64,000 nucleotides of DNA from Pasteurella atlantica (GCF_963693435.1 NZ_OY856306.1:930001-994000); one strand, 5' to 3'; counted from the stretch's first letter, positions 1-9,382 are shown. Notes: generated by a model not told the origin, from the sequence alone. Numbers and translations: made by a program.

Positions 1-356
1 CGGATAGTGCGGGGACATCAGGCTGGCACGATGGCGAAGATATGCACAAAGAAACAAAAAAGCAACTCGCTAAACATCAAATTGATAACTCTGGTTTTGT
101 AAGCCGTAAAGTACAAAAACAAGATTGGGAAAAATTTGATTATATTGTTGCAATGGATAACCAAAATCTTAAAGATTTAGAGCGATTATTTGGTAAAAAT
201 AGAGATAAGTTATTTAATGTTACTTCGCTTTGCCCTGATTTAGCTTACGATCATATTCCTGATCCGTGGTACACAGGGAATTTTGATGAAACTTATCAAT
301 TATTGGCTCAATGTTGTGAAGTTTTGTTGCAGAGAGTAAGAGGTAATTATATTTAG
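1..356 (+). CDS. Low-molecular-weight protein-tyrosine phosphatase, 5'-truncated by the window edge
   Basis: The reading frame is open from base 3, before any start codon, and the first residues read DSAGTSGWHDGEDM. This is the segment just after the CX5R phosphatase loop of low-molecular-weight tyrosine phosphatases, so the nucleophilic Cys and Arg lie outside the window. The general-acid motif is present as DPWYTG, in the usual place about 30 residues from the C-terminus. Members of the family are small cytosolic enzymes of about 150 residues; roughly 117 are visible. Some pair with tyrosine kinases of polysaccharide export, but no such kinase is visible here. The next gene starts 79 bases downstream. 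Confidence 0.9.
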   Translation, partial: DSAGTSGWHDGEDMHKETKKQLAKHQIDNSGFVSRKVQKQDWEKFDYIVAMDNQNLKDLERLFGKNRDKLFNVTSLCPDLAYDHIPDPWYTGNFDETYQLLAQCCEVLLQRVRGNYI

Positions 357-435
357 CACAAAATAGGGTGGATTGTTAACTATTTTATAAAAATAACTGA
401 AACTGATATCCTCAGCAGATAACTAAGGAATTAAA

Positions 436-2700
436 ATGCAAAATATTATATTTATTGTTACGTTATTATTGGCTTTGTATGCTTTATATATTGGTGTTAA
501 GCATTTAGGTCGAGATATAAAAAGTCGTCATAAACTCAAACACCCTGAAAGTGCCATTCGTACGATTTCCCCACAAGAGAAAAAGTATCTTGCTCCGCAT
601 TTAAGAGTCCTTAATTTGTCTTTGGTTTCTGATGAGGTCTATCAGCTAGATAATGCAATAATTACCGCTGATGGCTATCGTTATCGTGGCACAGAAATTT
701 TTAAAATGCGTGCAAATGGCATTGATATTTCCATTCCTGAACCGTTAAATTTATTCTGTGGCAATTCCAATACAATTGAGTATGTTGTGGCTAAGTTTGG
801 AGTGGGTATTGTTGCGGTCGCCATTGCTATTAATGGTGAAGATTTGTTGTCAAATAGTATATATCGTTGGAAACCACAACCTGATGAACAAATACTTTCG
901 ACACGTTATGAAACCGCAACAGAATATAAAGTAAGACAAAGCAAAGAAGTGTACGTTTTAGGAGCGATTGCCTTTTTACTGACATTAATTGCTCTTTTAT
1001 GTGCCAGTAATATGGAAGATTTACTGTGGTTTAACAGCACAATGATTTTGAGTGGCGTAATGCTAGTATTAATGCTGTTTGCAATTATTAAACGTAAATT
1101 TAAAATTTCATCACTTAAAAATATAGAAAAGGTCAAAGGAACATTACAAATAGTATCTGCAAACGCATTACAGAATATCAATATTGTAAAGGAAGTCGCT
1201 TTTATTGGTTTAAATCATCCTTATATTGTAAAAGATAAAAAATTACTTGAATTGGCTCAAAATACTTATTATCCAGAAAATTTGGCAATCGTTGAGTTAA
1301 TGCCTACAAAAAAAGGGCAACCATACGAGCTAATTTCACTTTCAGATGATAAATCCATTGATAATATTTATAAAAATAAAATACCCCGCCCACATAAATG
1401 TTTAATTGTATTTACTCTAATAGCATTGAGTGGTTCAATTGGATTTTTTAATTCTGATTATACTTTGTTAGAAAATTTGGCTTATGCAAGAAGCTATTTA
1501 TTAAATAATGAAATCACCAAACCTTTGGTTGTTCCTTTGCTTGATAGTGAAACCAAAACTTATCAAAGTGTTGATGAACTTATTGCTCAACCTCCAAAAT
1601 TTGGTGATAAGCTTTCACTGTATAATATTGATAATCTGGATGTCGTTCTAAGATCTGAACAAAATCTATATAAGAAAAAGAGATTTCATATTGTTGAAAA
1701 TAAAATTCATCTTAATCCTACTCAAAAATATATTCGTCCTGTCGTGCCTGAAATTTTAGACGTTTTAATTAAGGCAAATAATCATAAATTTGAGCAAATT
1801 CCTGAATTTGATATGTTAAATCACGCTGTATGGGGCTTTTATTACTTACCTGATTATTACAAAAAACACCCAATTACTTATCCGAATGATAAACAGAAAG
1901 AAGCACAAGTGGCAGAAGAAATTGTGGAATATTTTGAGAAAAAGTATGCAGGTGTTGAAGATTATTCAAGAAAGCTAAATAGTGAGCTTCTTAGAAAATA
2001 TTTTAATAAGGATAAAAGTGTAGCAGTGATTAAAAATCCTAAGCGTTTAGTGAAATTATTGGATCAGGCGTGTATTGATACCCTGCCAAAATCTTGTGAT
2101 AAATTATATGAAGAATTAGCAAAGAAATTTTCTAATCCGTCAAATAACTATTTAGCAGGGCTTTATAAAACCTATCAAGGAAATACCATTCCTGTTGAAG
2201 AATTTAAAAAATTATTGCAACAAGATCATCTTTTAATAATGCCAAGAACCATTGACCGCTTTAAATATGAGATTGCATATTGGGCAAAGAAAAATATCGA
2301 GCAAATTAAAGAAAATGGTAAATTTGATTTAGGTAAAAATCGTGGTGGCGTTATTTTAACAGGCAGTAAACAATCCTTTGCATCTGATTATACTTCTGGC
2401 TTTGTCTCTGATTATCACGGTTTGCAACATTGGACAATTAGTGATGAAATCGCAAAAATCCAAAAGCAACCTCAAAGCTTTAAAGGTGTAGTAACGAATA
2501 TTGCTAAAGAAAAGGATACATTAGTGATTAATTTTATTGCTGATAGAAAATACCCTTATCTACAACGTCAAGGTTTTGCGATTATTCTTAGTGGGCTTTT
2601 AAGTTTACTGGTTTTCTTAATAACATTCATTGGGTATTTATTACCAAGTTTTTATCCACGCTCAAGATCAAAACAAACAAGCGGTCAGTTAGTGAGTTAA
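436..2700 (+). CDS. IgaA/UmoB-family inner-membrane protein
   Basis: A 754-residue protein with five hydrophobic segments at about residues 5-22, 171-190, 197-217, 322-338 and 714-736. This is the topology of enterobacterial IgaA (YrfF, about 710 residues), with one small and one large cytoplasmic block and a large periplasmic block. Local resemblance includes the early SPQEKKYL stretch (TPEERAAV in IgaA) and a C-terminal pattern of FKGVVTNI followed by a short beta stretch, then DRKYPYLQRQ before the last membrane segment. In Enterobacterales IgaA restrains the Rcs phosphorelay; whether Rcs exists in this organism cannot be seen. An AAGGAAT ribosome site precedes the ATG. The last codons contain a USS. 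The family call is by recalled pattern only. Confidence 0.6.
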   Translation: MQNIIFIVTLLLALYALYIGVKHLGRDIKSRHKLKHPESAIRTISPQEKKYLAPHLRVLNLSLVSDEVYQLDNAIITADGYRYRGTEIFKMRANGIDISIPEPLNLFCGNSNTIEYVVAKFGVGIVAVAIAINGEDLLSNSIYRWKPQPDEQILSTRYETATEYKVRQSKEVYVLGAIAFLLTLIALLCASNMEDLLWFNSTMILSGVMLVLMLFAIIKRKFKISSLKNIEKVKGTLQIVSANALQNINIVKEVAFIGLNHPYIVKDKKLLELAQNTYYPENLAIVELMPTKKGQPYELISLSDDKSIDNIYKNKIPRPHKCLIVFTLIALSGSIGFFNSDYTLLENLAYARSYLLNNEITKPLVVPLLDSETKTYQSVDELIAQPPKFGDKLSLYNIDNLDVVLRSEQNLYKKKRFHIVENKIHLNPTQKYIRPVVPEILDVLIKANNHKFEQIPEFDMLNHAVWGFYYLPDYYKKHPITYPNDKQKEAQVAEEIVEYFEKKYAGVEDYSRKLNSELLRKYFNKDKSVAVIKNPKRLVKLLDQACIDTLPKSCDKLYEELAKKFSNPSNNYLAGLYKTYQGNTIPVEEFKKLLQQDHLLIMPRTIDRFKYEIAYWAKKNIEQIKENGKFDLGKNRGGVILTGSKQSFASDYTSGFVSDYHGLQHWTISDEIAKIQKQPQSFKGVVTNIAKEKDTLVINFIADRKYPYLQRQGFAIILSGLLSLLVFLITFIGYLLPSFYPRSRSKQTSGQLVS

Positions 2701-2704
2701 ATTT
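2667..2704 (+). repeat. 38-bp direct repeat containing a USS, copy 1
   Basis: These 38 bases, covering the last codons and stop of the igaA-like gene, recur exactly at 3755-3792. The repeat includes ACAAGCGGTC at 2677-2686, the Apl-type DNA uptake core. Both copies encode the same C-terminal peptide SKQTSGQLVS. Confidence 0.9.
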
Positions 2705-2729
2705 TCAAAAATTATAAGGAAAAATTATA

Positions 2730-3428
2730 ATGAATAAAAAATTATTTAGGAATATAGTAATTTTTGGTTTTACTGTTTTTTTTACTCATTTTATAGGGTC
2801 TAAGGTTATCCATCTCATTTTTCCTAAAAATGATCTACCTAAGTATGTTAATTGTACTTTTTTTGAAGAAAATGCTAATAAAATGCCCAAGGTATTTACT
2901 AATCTAAAAAAATATTCACCAGAAGAATATAACAAAGTATGTAATGCTTTTGGTAATAAAAAAATGTCTATTGAAAATAGTGATGAACTAGTGGGGCGTT
3001 TAAGTAATTTGATAGTAAAACAGTACCCTAAATCATCAGATGAAACAATTATAAAGATTGCTAATTTATCTGTTCAAACATTTGATTTGGCACAATCAAA
3101 AAGTGAAGAGGCTTGTTTGAAAGCATTAAATGGAGTAAATGAAAAAATCTTAAAAGAAGATGAATTATTTCAATTAATGAATGAGGTCGTAGTTACTTAT
3201 AATAAAGATATGGCTCTGCCAACGGAATTACAAGTAAAAGATGAATTAGAAGTTATATTTGAGAAGTTAGTATCTATTTATGGCAATGACCTTAAAGCTT
3301 GGGTTGATCCAACTTATGTCCTTAAAGATAAAACAACATATTGTAGAATAGCAAGAGATTTTCATAAAGAAGCTATTAAAAATAGAGCAATAAATACATT
3401 AAGGCTTAGATATAATGGTGATTTATAA
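2730..3428 (+). CDS. Hypothetical membrane-anchored protein, unrecognised
   Basis: This 232-residue protein is not recognised. It begins with a short basic stretch and one hydrophobic segment (about residues 8-28), then a mostly helical, charged, Lys/Glu-rich domain with several cysteines (about residues 42, 72, 128 and 206), one of them in the motif TTYCRIARDF. The layout suggests a single-pass protein with its bulk in the periplasm; a cleaved signal peptide is less likely because no AXA-type site is clear. Ribosome site AAGGAAAAATTATAATG. It lies 29 bases after the igaA-like gene and is enclosed, with the igaA remnant, between two 38-bp direct repeats. The AT content is high even for this genome. 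Confidence 0.6.
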   Translation: MNKKLFRNIVIFGFTVFFTHFIGSKVIHLIFPKNDLPKYVNCTFFEENANKMPKVFTNLKKYSPEEYNKVCNAFGNKKMSIENSDELVGRLSNLIVKQYPKSSDETIIKIANLSVQTFDLAQSKSEEACLKALNGVNEKILKEDELFQLMNEVVVTYNKDMALPTELQVKDELEVIFEKLVSIYGNDLKAWVDPTYVLKDKTTYCRIARDFHKEAIKNRAINTLRLRYNGDL

Positions 3429-3458
3429 ATAGAAATAATATTACAGAGGCAGTTCAAC

Positions 3459-3788
3459 ATTCTGTGTTACAGGATGTTATGCTCTTTCTGAGATATTTTA
3501 GATAAAATTGTACCACATAATTTTTATAAAAGTGTTTTTGAAAATATCCAAAAAACACAATCTGCCAAAGGCAATATTTCAGGTGTCGTCAGTAGTGTTT
3601 CTTCAACAGCAAAGGGGACATTAAAGATTAATCTTATTGAACCAAATGAAATACAAAGCCGTATATCTTTGGCGGTTTTATGTGGTGATATATTGATTTT
3701 ACTGGTCTTTTTAATGGTCTTGATAAGTTATATTTTCCCAGTAAGATATCCAAAATCAAAACAAACAAGCGGTCAGTTAGTGAGTTAA
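3459..3788 (+). pseudogene. Remnant of a second igaA-like 3' end
   Basis: Read from 3459, the frame gives a degraded match to the last part of the intact igaA-like protein: an ILxxxxxxSF stretch, an in-frame TGA at 3489-3491, then an open run of about 98 codons. This run includes FENIQKTQSAKGNISGVV, a hydrophobic segment and the C-terminus SKQTSGQLVS, identical to that of the upstream gene. There is no start codon or ribosome site for the fragment. It is in the same frame as the preceding 232-residue gene, just after its stop. The simplest reading is the tail of a duplicated igaA copy whose front was deleted or replaced. Confidence 0.8.
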
Positions 3789-3792
3789 ATTT
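3755..3792 (+). repeat. 38-bp direct repeat containing a USS, copy 2
   Basis: Exact second copy of the repeat at 2667-2704, at the end of the igaA remnant. The two copies flank about 1.05 kb holding the unrecognised 232-residue gene, so recombination between them would delete it. Confidence 0.9.
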
Positions 3793-3844
3793 GCAAGAAT
3801 ATTTATGATTTGATGACATTAACACTGTTTGAAATAGTGTTGTT

Positions 3845-3899
3845 TTTGTAAATCCCTCTCTCCATTTATTAAAGGAAGTTAGGAGAGGGGATTTACAAA
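3845..3899. terminator. Bidirectional hairpin terminator between convergent igaA locus and afuC
   Basis: TTTGTAAATCCCTCTC at 3845-3860 pairs with GAGAGGGGATTTACAAA at 3883-3899 with one bulged base and a loop of about 22 bases. It sits between the plus-strand igaA locus and the minus-strand afu operon, with T-rich sequence on both sides. Confidence 0.7.
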
Positions 3900-3912
3900 T
3901 CTAAGTTAGATT

Positions 3913-4971
3913 TTATTCTCTTGGTAATAAACACAAACCTGTATCAGAGAAGTGTAAATATATTTCAGTGATACTATCTTCAAAATCTTCTGGACTTAAA
4001 TTAATAAGCAGTTCTTCACCGTGCCAAAGTGCGACAACTTCCCAGTGATTTCCCATATAAATTGCAGTTTTAATTTGGCATTTTTGTGCTTCTGTACCTT
4101 CCGCTTTTAAAGATACTGCTTCTGGACGAACACAAACTAAACATTCGCCATCTGGCACGTTAAATTGAGTAGCGTCATCTAAGGTAATATCATAACCATT
4201 TACAGAGACCACATTGCCGTTTAAATGGGCTTTAAACATACTAGATTCGCCCATAAAGTTTGCGAGGAATAATGAATTAGGACGTAAATACAGCTCTTTA
4301 GCAGTACCTTTTTGCATTATTTTACCTTTGTGCATAACGATAACTTGATCTGATACCGCAAAGGCTTCTGTTTGATCGTGGGTAACGTATAGTGAGGTGA
4401 TGCCTAAACGTTGTTGTAATTCACGGATACTTTCACGCATACTACGGCGTAAGTTTGCATCAAGGTTACTTAGTGGTTCATCAAATAACAAGACTTTTGG
4501 CTTAAGGATTAAAGCACGAGCTAAAGCGACTCGTTGTTGTTGTCCACCAGAGATTTGATCTACATAACGATCACCAAATCCTGCCAAATCAACTAATTCC
4601 AATGCTTCTTCAATACGTTGCTTACGCTCTTCTTGTGGAACATTCAGCATTTTTAAGCCATATCCCACATTATCTGCAATAGACATATGTGGGAAAAGTG
4701 CATAAGATTGGAATACGATACAAATATCACGGGTTTGGATAGAACTTTTTGTTACGTCTTCGCCATCAATAAAAATTTGTCCAGAGGTTGGTGTTTCTAA
4801 TCCCGCAACTAAACGCAAAATTGTTGTCTTACCACAGCCAGATGGACCGAGTAAAGTTGTCATTGTTCCACGCTCAATTTCTAAATTTAGATCATCAATA
4901 ACCACCGCTTTACCAAAGGCTTTGGTAACATTTTTTAATACTAAAAATTGTTTATCATTTGTTTTATTCAT
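3913..4971 (-). CDS. afuC: AfuC, ABC importer ATPase
   Basis: A 352-residue nucleotide-binding subunit of the FbpC/AfuC type. Walker A is GPSGCGKT (about residues 42-49), the signature is ISGGQQQR, Walker B is [12 protein letters not shown], and the switch His lies in [11 protein letters not shown]-terminal TOBE-like extension follows (about residues 245-352). The gene is last in the minus-strand order afuA-afuA paralogue-afuB-afuC, 16 bases after afuB, with an AGGAAT ribosome site. The family was first described as iron(III) uptake; AfuABC was later shown to import hexose and heptose phosphates. The ATPase alone does not decide the substrate. Confidence 0.9.
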   Translation of the reverse strand: MNKTNDKQFLVLKNVTKAFGKAVVIDDLNLEIERGTMTTLLGPSGCGKTTILRLVAGLETPTSGQIFIDGEDVTKSSIQTRDICIVFQSYALFPHMSIADNVGYGLKMLNVPQEERKQRIEEALELVDLAGFGDRYVDQISGGQQQRVALARALILKPKVLLFDEPLSNLDANLRRSMRESIRELQQRLGITSLYVTHDQTEAFAVSDQVIVMHKGKIMQKGTAKELYLRPNSLFLANFMGESSMFKAHLNGNVVSVNGYDITLDDATQFNVPDGECLVCVRPEAVSLKAEGTEAQKCQIKTAIYMGNHWEVVALWHGEELLINLSPEDFEDSITEIYLHFSDTGLCLLPRE

Positions 4972-4987
4972 AATTTATTCCTAAATA

Positions 4988-7069
4988 TTATTGTTTTTTC
5001 GCCTTAGATTTGGCAATTCGAGTATCGCCCACAATCCAATCAAAGAATAAGATAATTGACATCATCACAACAATTAACACTGAACCATAGGCAATTGCAA
5101 TACCATATTCGCCGTCTTCTACACGGTTTAGAATATAAGAGGTTGCCACACGAGTATCTGCGGTTACTAAGAAAATAATTGCGGATACGGTGGTCATTGC
5201 ACGCACAAAGCTGGTGACTAATGACGACAGTAACGCAGGTTTTAAGAGTGGTAATACCACATAGAGCAGTGTTTTAAATGAGCTACCTTTTAGTGAAAGT
5301 GACGCTTCATCTAGAGATTGATCGAGTTGTCCTAACCCTGCAATCGCTGCACGCATACCGATTGGCATATTACGAGTGACCATTGATAAAATAATGATTA
5401 TTCCTGTTCCCGTAATATAAATTGGTGCATTATTAAAGGCAAGGATATATGCCACCCCAGCTACCGTACCTGGTACGGCAAAACAGAGTAAGGTTAAAAA
5501 TTCTAAGGTTTTCTTCCCTTTAAATTCTCGCCGCACAGTAATATAGGCAAGTAGTAATCCTAATATTGAGGTAATAGGTGCAGCAGTAATTGCAAATAAG
5601 AACGTTTGAATTAAAGATGGCCATGCACCACTATCAAAGCCATTACCAAATAATAATTCATAGTTTTTAAGTGTTAAAGAATAGTCAACACCCCAGTTCA
5701 CAGTGAAACTTCCGTAGAAAATACTACCGTATAGTACTGCATTGAAAAGCGTCCAAAAACCTAAGAAAAACACAATCATAGATTTCATTGCTTTTGGTAA
5801 ATCTTGTACTTCGCCACGATAAGATTTTCCTGAAACTGTTACATAAGAGCGGTTACCGATCCATATATATTGAATAACAAAAATACCTAAAGAGAAAATT
5901 AACAATAATGTCCCTAAAGTACTTGCTGAAGCATAATCTAACTGCGAACCTGCAATATAGAAATAAATTTGTGATGAAATTACATCAAAGCTTCCCCCTA
6001 ACACTAATGGGGTACTAAAATCTGCTAACGATTGAATTGCAACCACTAAGAAAGAGTTTGCTAATGCTGGTTTTAATAGTGGGAAAATGATATTGAAGAA
6101 AGTTTTATAGCGATTAGCTCGCATTGTATAAGAAGCTTCTTCAATTGAAGGGTGAATTGATTTTAATGCCCCTTCTAAAATCATAAAGGATAATGGCGTT
6201 AGTGCAAGTGTATGAGCAATCACAATTCCTGCAAAACCATATAACCAGTTACTGCTAAAACCAAAATATTCGACTAAAAACTCAGTAACATACCCTGAAC
6301 GTCCAAGCATTAAGGTAATCCCTAATGCCACCACAAAAGGTGGGGTAACGATAGGCAAAATAGAAAAGAGTTTACCGATAAAGGCAGTACGTTTTGCAAT
6401 ACGAGTAGTATATAACGCAAAGAGTAAGCCGAAGAAAGTGGCTAATACTCCGATTGTCGCTGCAACACTTAATGAGTTTGTAATGATACGTAAAATATAA
6501 GGTTGTTTTATCGTATCTATGACTTGGCTGGGTACGAACTCGGTACCATCATAGAACATTGAGATAAAAATAGAAATTATCGGATAGACAATAAAGAAAA
6601 AGATAATTAAAGCAATACTTAACAGTGAAGCAATAATAAATTTATCACCTTGTAAAACCGATAATTTTGCTAGTGCGTTAGTTGCTAAAGCAATAAGTAC
6701 TAAAACCAGCACTAAAATAGAAAATCCTAAGCTAATTTTTGCAATAATGGCTGAAATAAATACAAAGGCAAATACTCCAACAATTGCAAATAATTCTCCC
6801 ATTCCTTGTGCTTCTTTACCTTTCGGCTTAAGATAATGAGAAATTAAAGGCACAGAAAAAAGTGAAGTAAACCATAGCCAGCTAATATTAAATCCAATGC
6901 CACCATTTTCACCATACCATCCCATTGCTTCAAATACTTCTTCTTGAGTAGATTCTGTAAAGCCGTAATATAAGGCAAAAGTCGGTAAGAAAACAAAGGC
7001 AACCAAAGCAAAAGCTATCCAAAAAAAGCTATTGCTTGTTATTGATGATAAAGTTGTTTGTTTTTTCAT
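4988..7069 (-). CDS. afuB: AfuB, fused double permease of the Afu ABC importer
   Basis: A 693-residue membrane protein with two binding-protein-dependent permease domains joined in one chain. Each domain has an EAA-type loop that contacts the ATPase: EEASYTMRANRYKTFFNIIF near the middle and DEASLSLKGSSFKTLLYVVL near the end. An extra N-terminal block of about four hydrophobic segments precedes the first permease domain. The length matches known AfuB proteins (about 690 residues). It lies between the second binding-protein gene and afuC. An 87-base gap with a hairpin separates it from the binding-protein genes, suggesting the soluble component is made in excess. Confidence 0.9.
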   Translation of the reverse strand: MKKQTTLSSITSNSFFWIAFALVAFVFLPTFALYYGFTESTQEEVFEAMGWYGENGGIGFNISWLWFTSLFSVPLISHYLKPKGKEAQGMGELFAIVGVFAFVFISAIIAKISLGFSILVLVLVLIALATNALAKLSVLQGDKFIIASLLSIALIIFFFIVYPIISIFISMFYDGTEFVPSQVIDTIKQPYILRIITNSLSVAATIGVLATFFGLLFALYTTRIAKRTAFIGKLFSILPIVTPPFVVALGITLMLGRSGYVTEFLVEYFGFSSNWLYGFAGIVIAHTLALTPLSFMILEGALKSIHPSIEEASYTMRANRYKTFFNIIFPLLKPALANSFLVVAIQSLADFSTPLVLGGSFDVISSQIYFYIAGSQLDYASASTLGTLLLIFSLGIFVIQYIWIGNRSYVTVSGKSYRGEVQDLPKAMKSMIVFFLGFWTLFNAVLYGSIFYGSFTVNWGVDYSLTLKNYELLFGNGFDSGAWPSLIQTFLFAITAAPITSILGLLLAYITVRREFKGKKTLEFLTLLCFAVPGTVAGVAYILAFNNAPIYITGTGIIIILSMVTRNMPIGMRAAIAGLGQLDQSLDEASLSLKGSSFKTLLYVVLPLLKPALLSSLVTSFVRAMTTVSAIIFLVTADTRVATSYILNRVEDGEYGIAIAYGSVLIVVMMSIILFFDWIVGDTRIAKSKAKKQ

Positions 7070-7101
7070 AATGTTGTTTTTTTATTATAAATAATGGATT
7101 T

Positions 7102-7145
7102 TCGCCACCATATTTCATTCACTTAAAGTAACAATACAGTGGCGA
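7102..7145 (-). other. Intra-operon hairpin between binding-protein gene and afuB
   Basis: TCGCCAC at 7102-7108 pairs with GTGGCGA at 7139-7145 around a 30-base loop. The position, after the binding-protein genes and before the permease gene, is where importer operons often carry a hairpin that stabilises the upstream message. The stem is only seven pairs, so this is tentative. Confidence 0.4.
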
Positions 7146-7156
7146 GATGAATGCTA

Positions 7157-8194
7157 TTATTTAGCAAGTTTTACTTCATTTAACCATTTATCAATTAAAC
7201 GACCACGAAGATCTTTAGAACCATATTTGCTGAAATCATAATTAATTAAATTCAGTTCACTTGGTTTTAATGCAAATGGTGAAGCTTCTGCTTTCACATT
7301 AGTTAAAATGTGATGATCTGCAGTATCTCTCCATAAAGATTCTTGTGATTCTTTTGACATTACCCAATCAATAAATAGTTTCGCATTTTTCTCATTACGT
7401 GCATTTTTGATTAAGCTTACGCCACCCAATTCATAACCCGTTCCTTCACAAGGTACGATGACATCAAGAGGAGCACCTTTTTCACGTTCAAAAGAGTAGT
7501 TTTGTAAGAAACCGATACCAATGGTGGTTTCATTACGAGCAATATTTTTTGATGGTGCTGTACCTGATTTGGTATATTGAGAAATGTTTTTATGTAATTT
7601 CTTCATATATTTAAAGGCTTCGTCTTCACCCCAAAGTTGTACGAAAGTAGCAACTGCGGTATATGCTGTACCAGAACTTTGTGCATCCGCAACTTGTACT
7701 TCACCTTTTAAGCGAGGATCGGTTAAGTCTTTCCAGCATTTCGGCACTTTTTTAATTCCTAGTTTTTTCAAACGTTCTGTATTTACACCAAAACCTAATA
7801 CTCCCATATAAACCACAGAGCTATAATTTCCTTTTAGCTTGCCTGGGTCTTTAAATTCAGGGATCACATCATCTAAATATTTAGATTTATATTGTTGTAA
7901 TAATCCCATTTCAGCAGCTTGTGAGTGGCTATCAAATGTACCTCCATACCAAACGTCACCTTGAGGGTTGTTTTTTTCTGCTTGAAGTTTCGCAAGTGTT
8001 GTTCCAGAGCTATTACGAATAAAAGCGGTTTTTACACCAAATTTTTCTTGGAATGTTTTAACTTGTTGTTCACACACTGTATTTCTTGCACTGCAATAAA
8101 CGGTTAATCGTCCTGATGCCATCGCCATATCAGTGACTAAAAGTCCTGAAATTAATAAACCAGCTGCGGTTAATTTTGTTTGAAATTTCTTCAT
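7157..8194 (-). CDS. AfuA-like periplasmic binding protein, divergent paralogue
   Basis: A family 1 iron/sugar-phosphate-type binding protein of 345 residues from the ATG at 8194. That start has GGAGG directly before it, while an upstream in-frame GTG (8206) would place GGAGG inside the gene. A signal peptide ends near AMAS (about residues 26-27). The protein is clearly homologous to the neighbouring AfuA over its whole length, sharing ADVWYGGTFD-, YMGxLGFGVNTERL- and VPCEGTGYELGG-like blocks. The His-Asp pair in GFLHDY of AfuA reads GFLQNY here. The Ser in the loop after IRN and the Glu in GYELGG are kept. This points to an altered ligand. Confidence 0.85.
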   Translation of the reverse strand: MKKFQTKLTAAGLLISGLLVTDMAMASGRLTVYCSARNTVCEQQVKTFQEKFGVKTAFIRNSSGTTLAKLQAEKNNPQGDVWYGGTFDSHSQAAEMGLLQQYKSKYLDDVIPEFKDPGKLKGNYSSVVYMGVLGFGVNTERLKKLGIKKVPKCWKDLTDPRLKGEVQVADAQSSGTAYTAVATFVQLWGEDEAFKYMKKLHKNISQYTKSGTAPSKNIARNETTIGIGFLQNYSFEREKGAPLDVIVPCEGTGYELGGVSLIKNARNEKNAKLFIDWVMSKESQESLWRDTADHHILTNVKAEASPFALKPSELNLINYDFSKYGSKDLRGRLIDKWLNEVKLAK

Positions 8195-8209
8195 TTTTTC
8201 CTCCACTTA

Positions 8210-9247
8210 CTATTTCATTTTTACTTCATCAACCCAGCGGTTAATTAAGCGTTTTCTTTCATCTTTTGAACCATATTTTTCAAAATCATAATTGATCAAT
8301 TTAAGCTCATCAGGATTTGGTGCTGCAGGGTGTTGTTTTGCGGTAGTGTTAGTTAAGATTTGTAAAGATTGACCTTTTTGCCACGCAGATTCTTGCCCTT
8401 CTTTTGATAACGCCCAATCAACAAATAATTTTGCATTATCCAAGTTTCTTGCACCTTTAAGAATACTGATACCGCCTAACTCATAACCCGTTCCTTCACA
8501 AGGTACAACTAATTTTAACTTCGCACCTTTACTTTTTTCTAGCATATAATCGTGTAAGAAACCAATTCCAACTAATGTTTCACCACGTGCCGCATTACGA
8601 GATGGCGTAACACCTGATTTTGTGTATTGAGAAATATTTGGATCTAATTTTTTGAAATAATCAAAGGCTTTGTCTTCACCCCATAATTGAACGAAAGTCG
8701 CAATTGCAGTATAGGCTGTACCAGAACTTTGTGGATCGGCAACCTGAATTTCATCTTTAAATTCTGGTTTTAATAAGTCATTCCAACATTGTGGAACTTG
8801 CTTAATTCCTAATTTTTCAAGACGTTCTGTATTGACACCAAAACCTAAAATACCCATATAGATAGCAGAGGTATAATTGCCTTTTTTCTTACCTGGATCA
8901 CGGAAACGCTCTACAATTTGATCAAGATTTTTTGATTTATAAGGTGTTAATAAACCGACTTCGCCCGCTTGAGATTGAGGATCAAAAGTACCCCCATACC
9001 AAACATCAGCTTGTGGATTACTGGCTTCCGCTTTCACTTTTGCAAAAGTGCTACCAGAACCATTGCGGATAAACTGTGTTTTGACACCATATTTTTTACC
9101 AAATGTTTTCGCTGCATTTTCACACATCGCATTTGTTGCACTACAATAGATAACTAAACGCCCTTTAGCTGCAACGGTGTTGCAAATCGCTAAACCTAAT
9201 GCTACTGCAGAAACAGTTTTGAGTAACTGAAATTTGGATTTTTTCAT
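8210..9247 (-). CDS. afuA: AfuA, periplasmic sugar-phosphate-binding protein
   Basis: A 345-residue binding protein counted from the ATG at 9247, which has GAGG nine bases upstream; the in-frame extension to 9316 lacks a ribosome site and would bury the signal peptide. The signal sequence ends at NTVAA/KGR (residue 27). Counting from there, the mature protein has Ser37 (RNGSGS), His205-Asp206 (GFLHDY) and Glu229 (GYELGG). These are the residues I recall as lining the hexose-phosphate site of characterised Actinobacillus AfuA. It is the first gene of the operon, with a CRP box upstream and only 15 bases to the paralogue. Confidence 0.9.
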   Translation of the reverse strand: MKKSKFQLLKTVSAVALGLAICNTVAAKGRLVIYCSATNAMCENAAKTFGKKYGVKTQFIRNGSGSTFAKVKAEASNPQADVWYGGTFDPQSQAGEVGLLTPYKSKNLDQIVERFRDPGKKKGNYTSAIYMGILGFGVNTERLEKLGIKQVPQCWNDLLKPEFKDEIQVADPQSSGTAYTAIATFVQLWGEDKAFDYFKKLDPNISQYTKSGVTPSRNAARGETLVGIGFLHDYMLEKSKGAKLKLVVPCEGTGYELGGISILKGARNLDNAKLFVDWALSKEGQESAWQKGQSLQILTNTTAKQHPAAPNPDELKLINYDFEKYGSKDERKRLINRWVDEVKMK

Positions 9248-9382
9248 TGTGAGAACCTCATTTTTATATGTAAAGAACTTGATAATTGATTTTCTAAAAC
9301 GAAAACAATTGAACATAAAATAAAATGCTATGGCTCACTTTACTCACATTTTGTTTTTATTTAAACTGAAATTGTTTAAAAA

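Noticed and set aside
8195-9316. Longer N-terminal starts for the two binding proteins (GTG at 8206, start at 9316).
   Set aside because: The extensions lack ribosome sites, would contain the ribosome site of the real start, and would bury the signal peptides.
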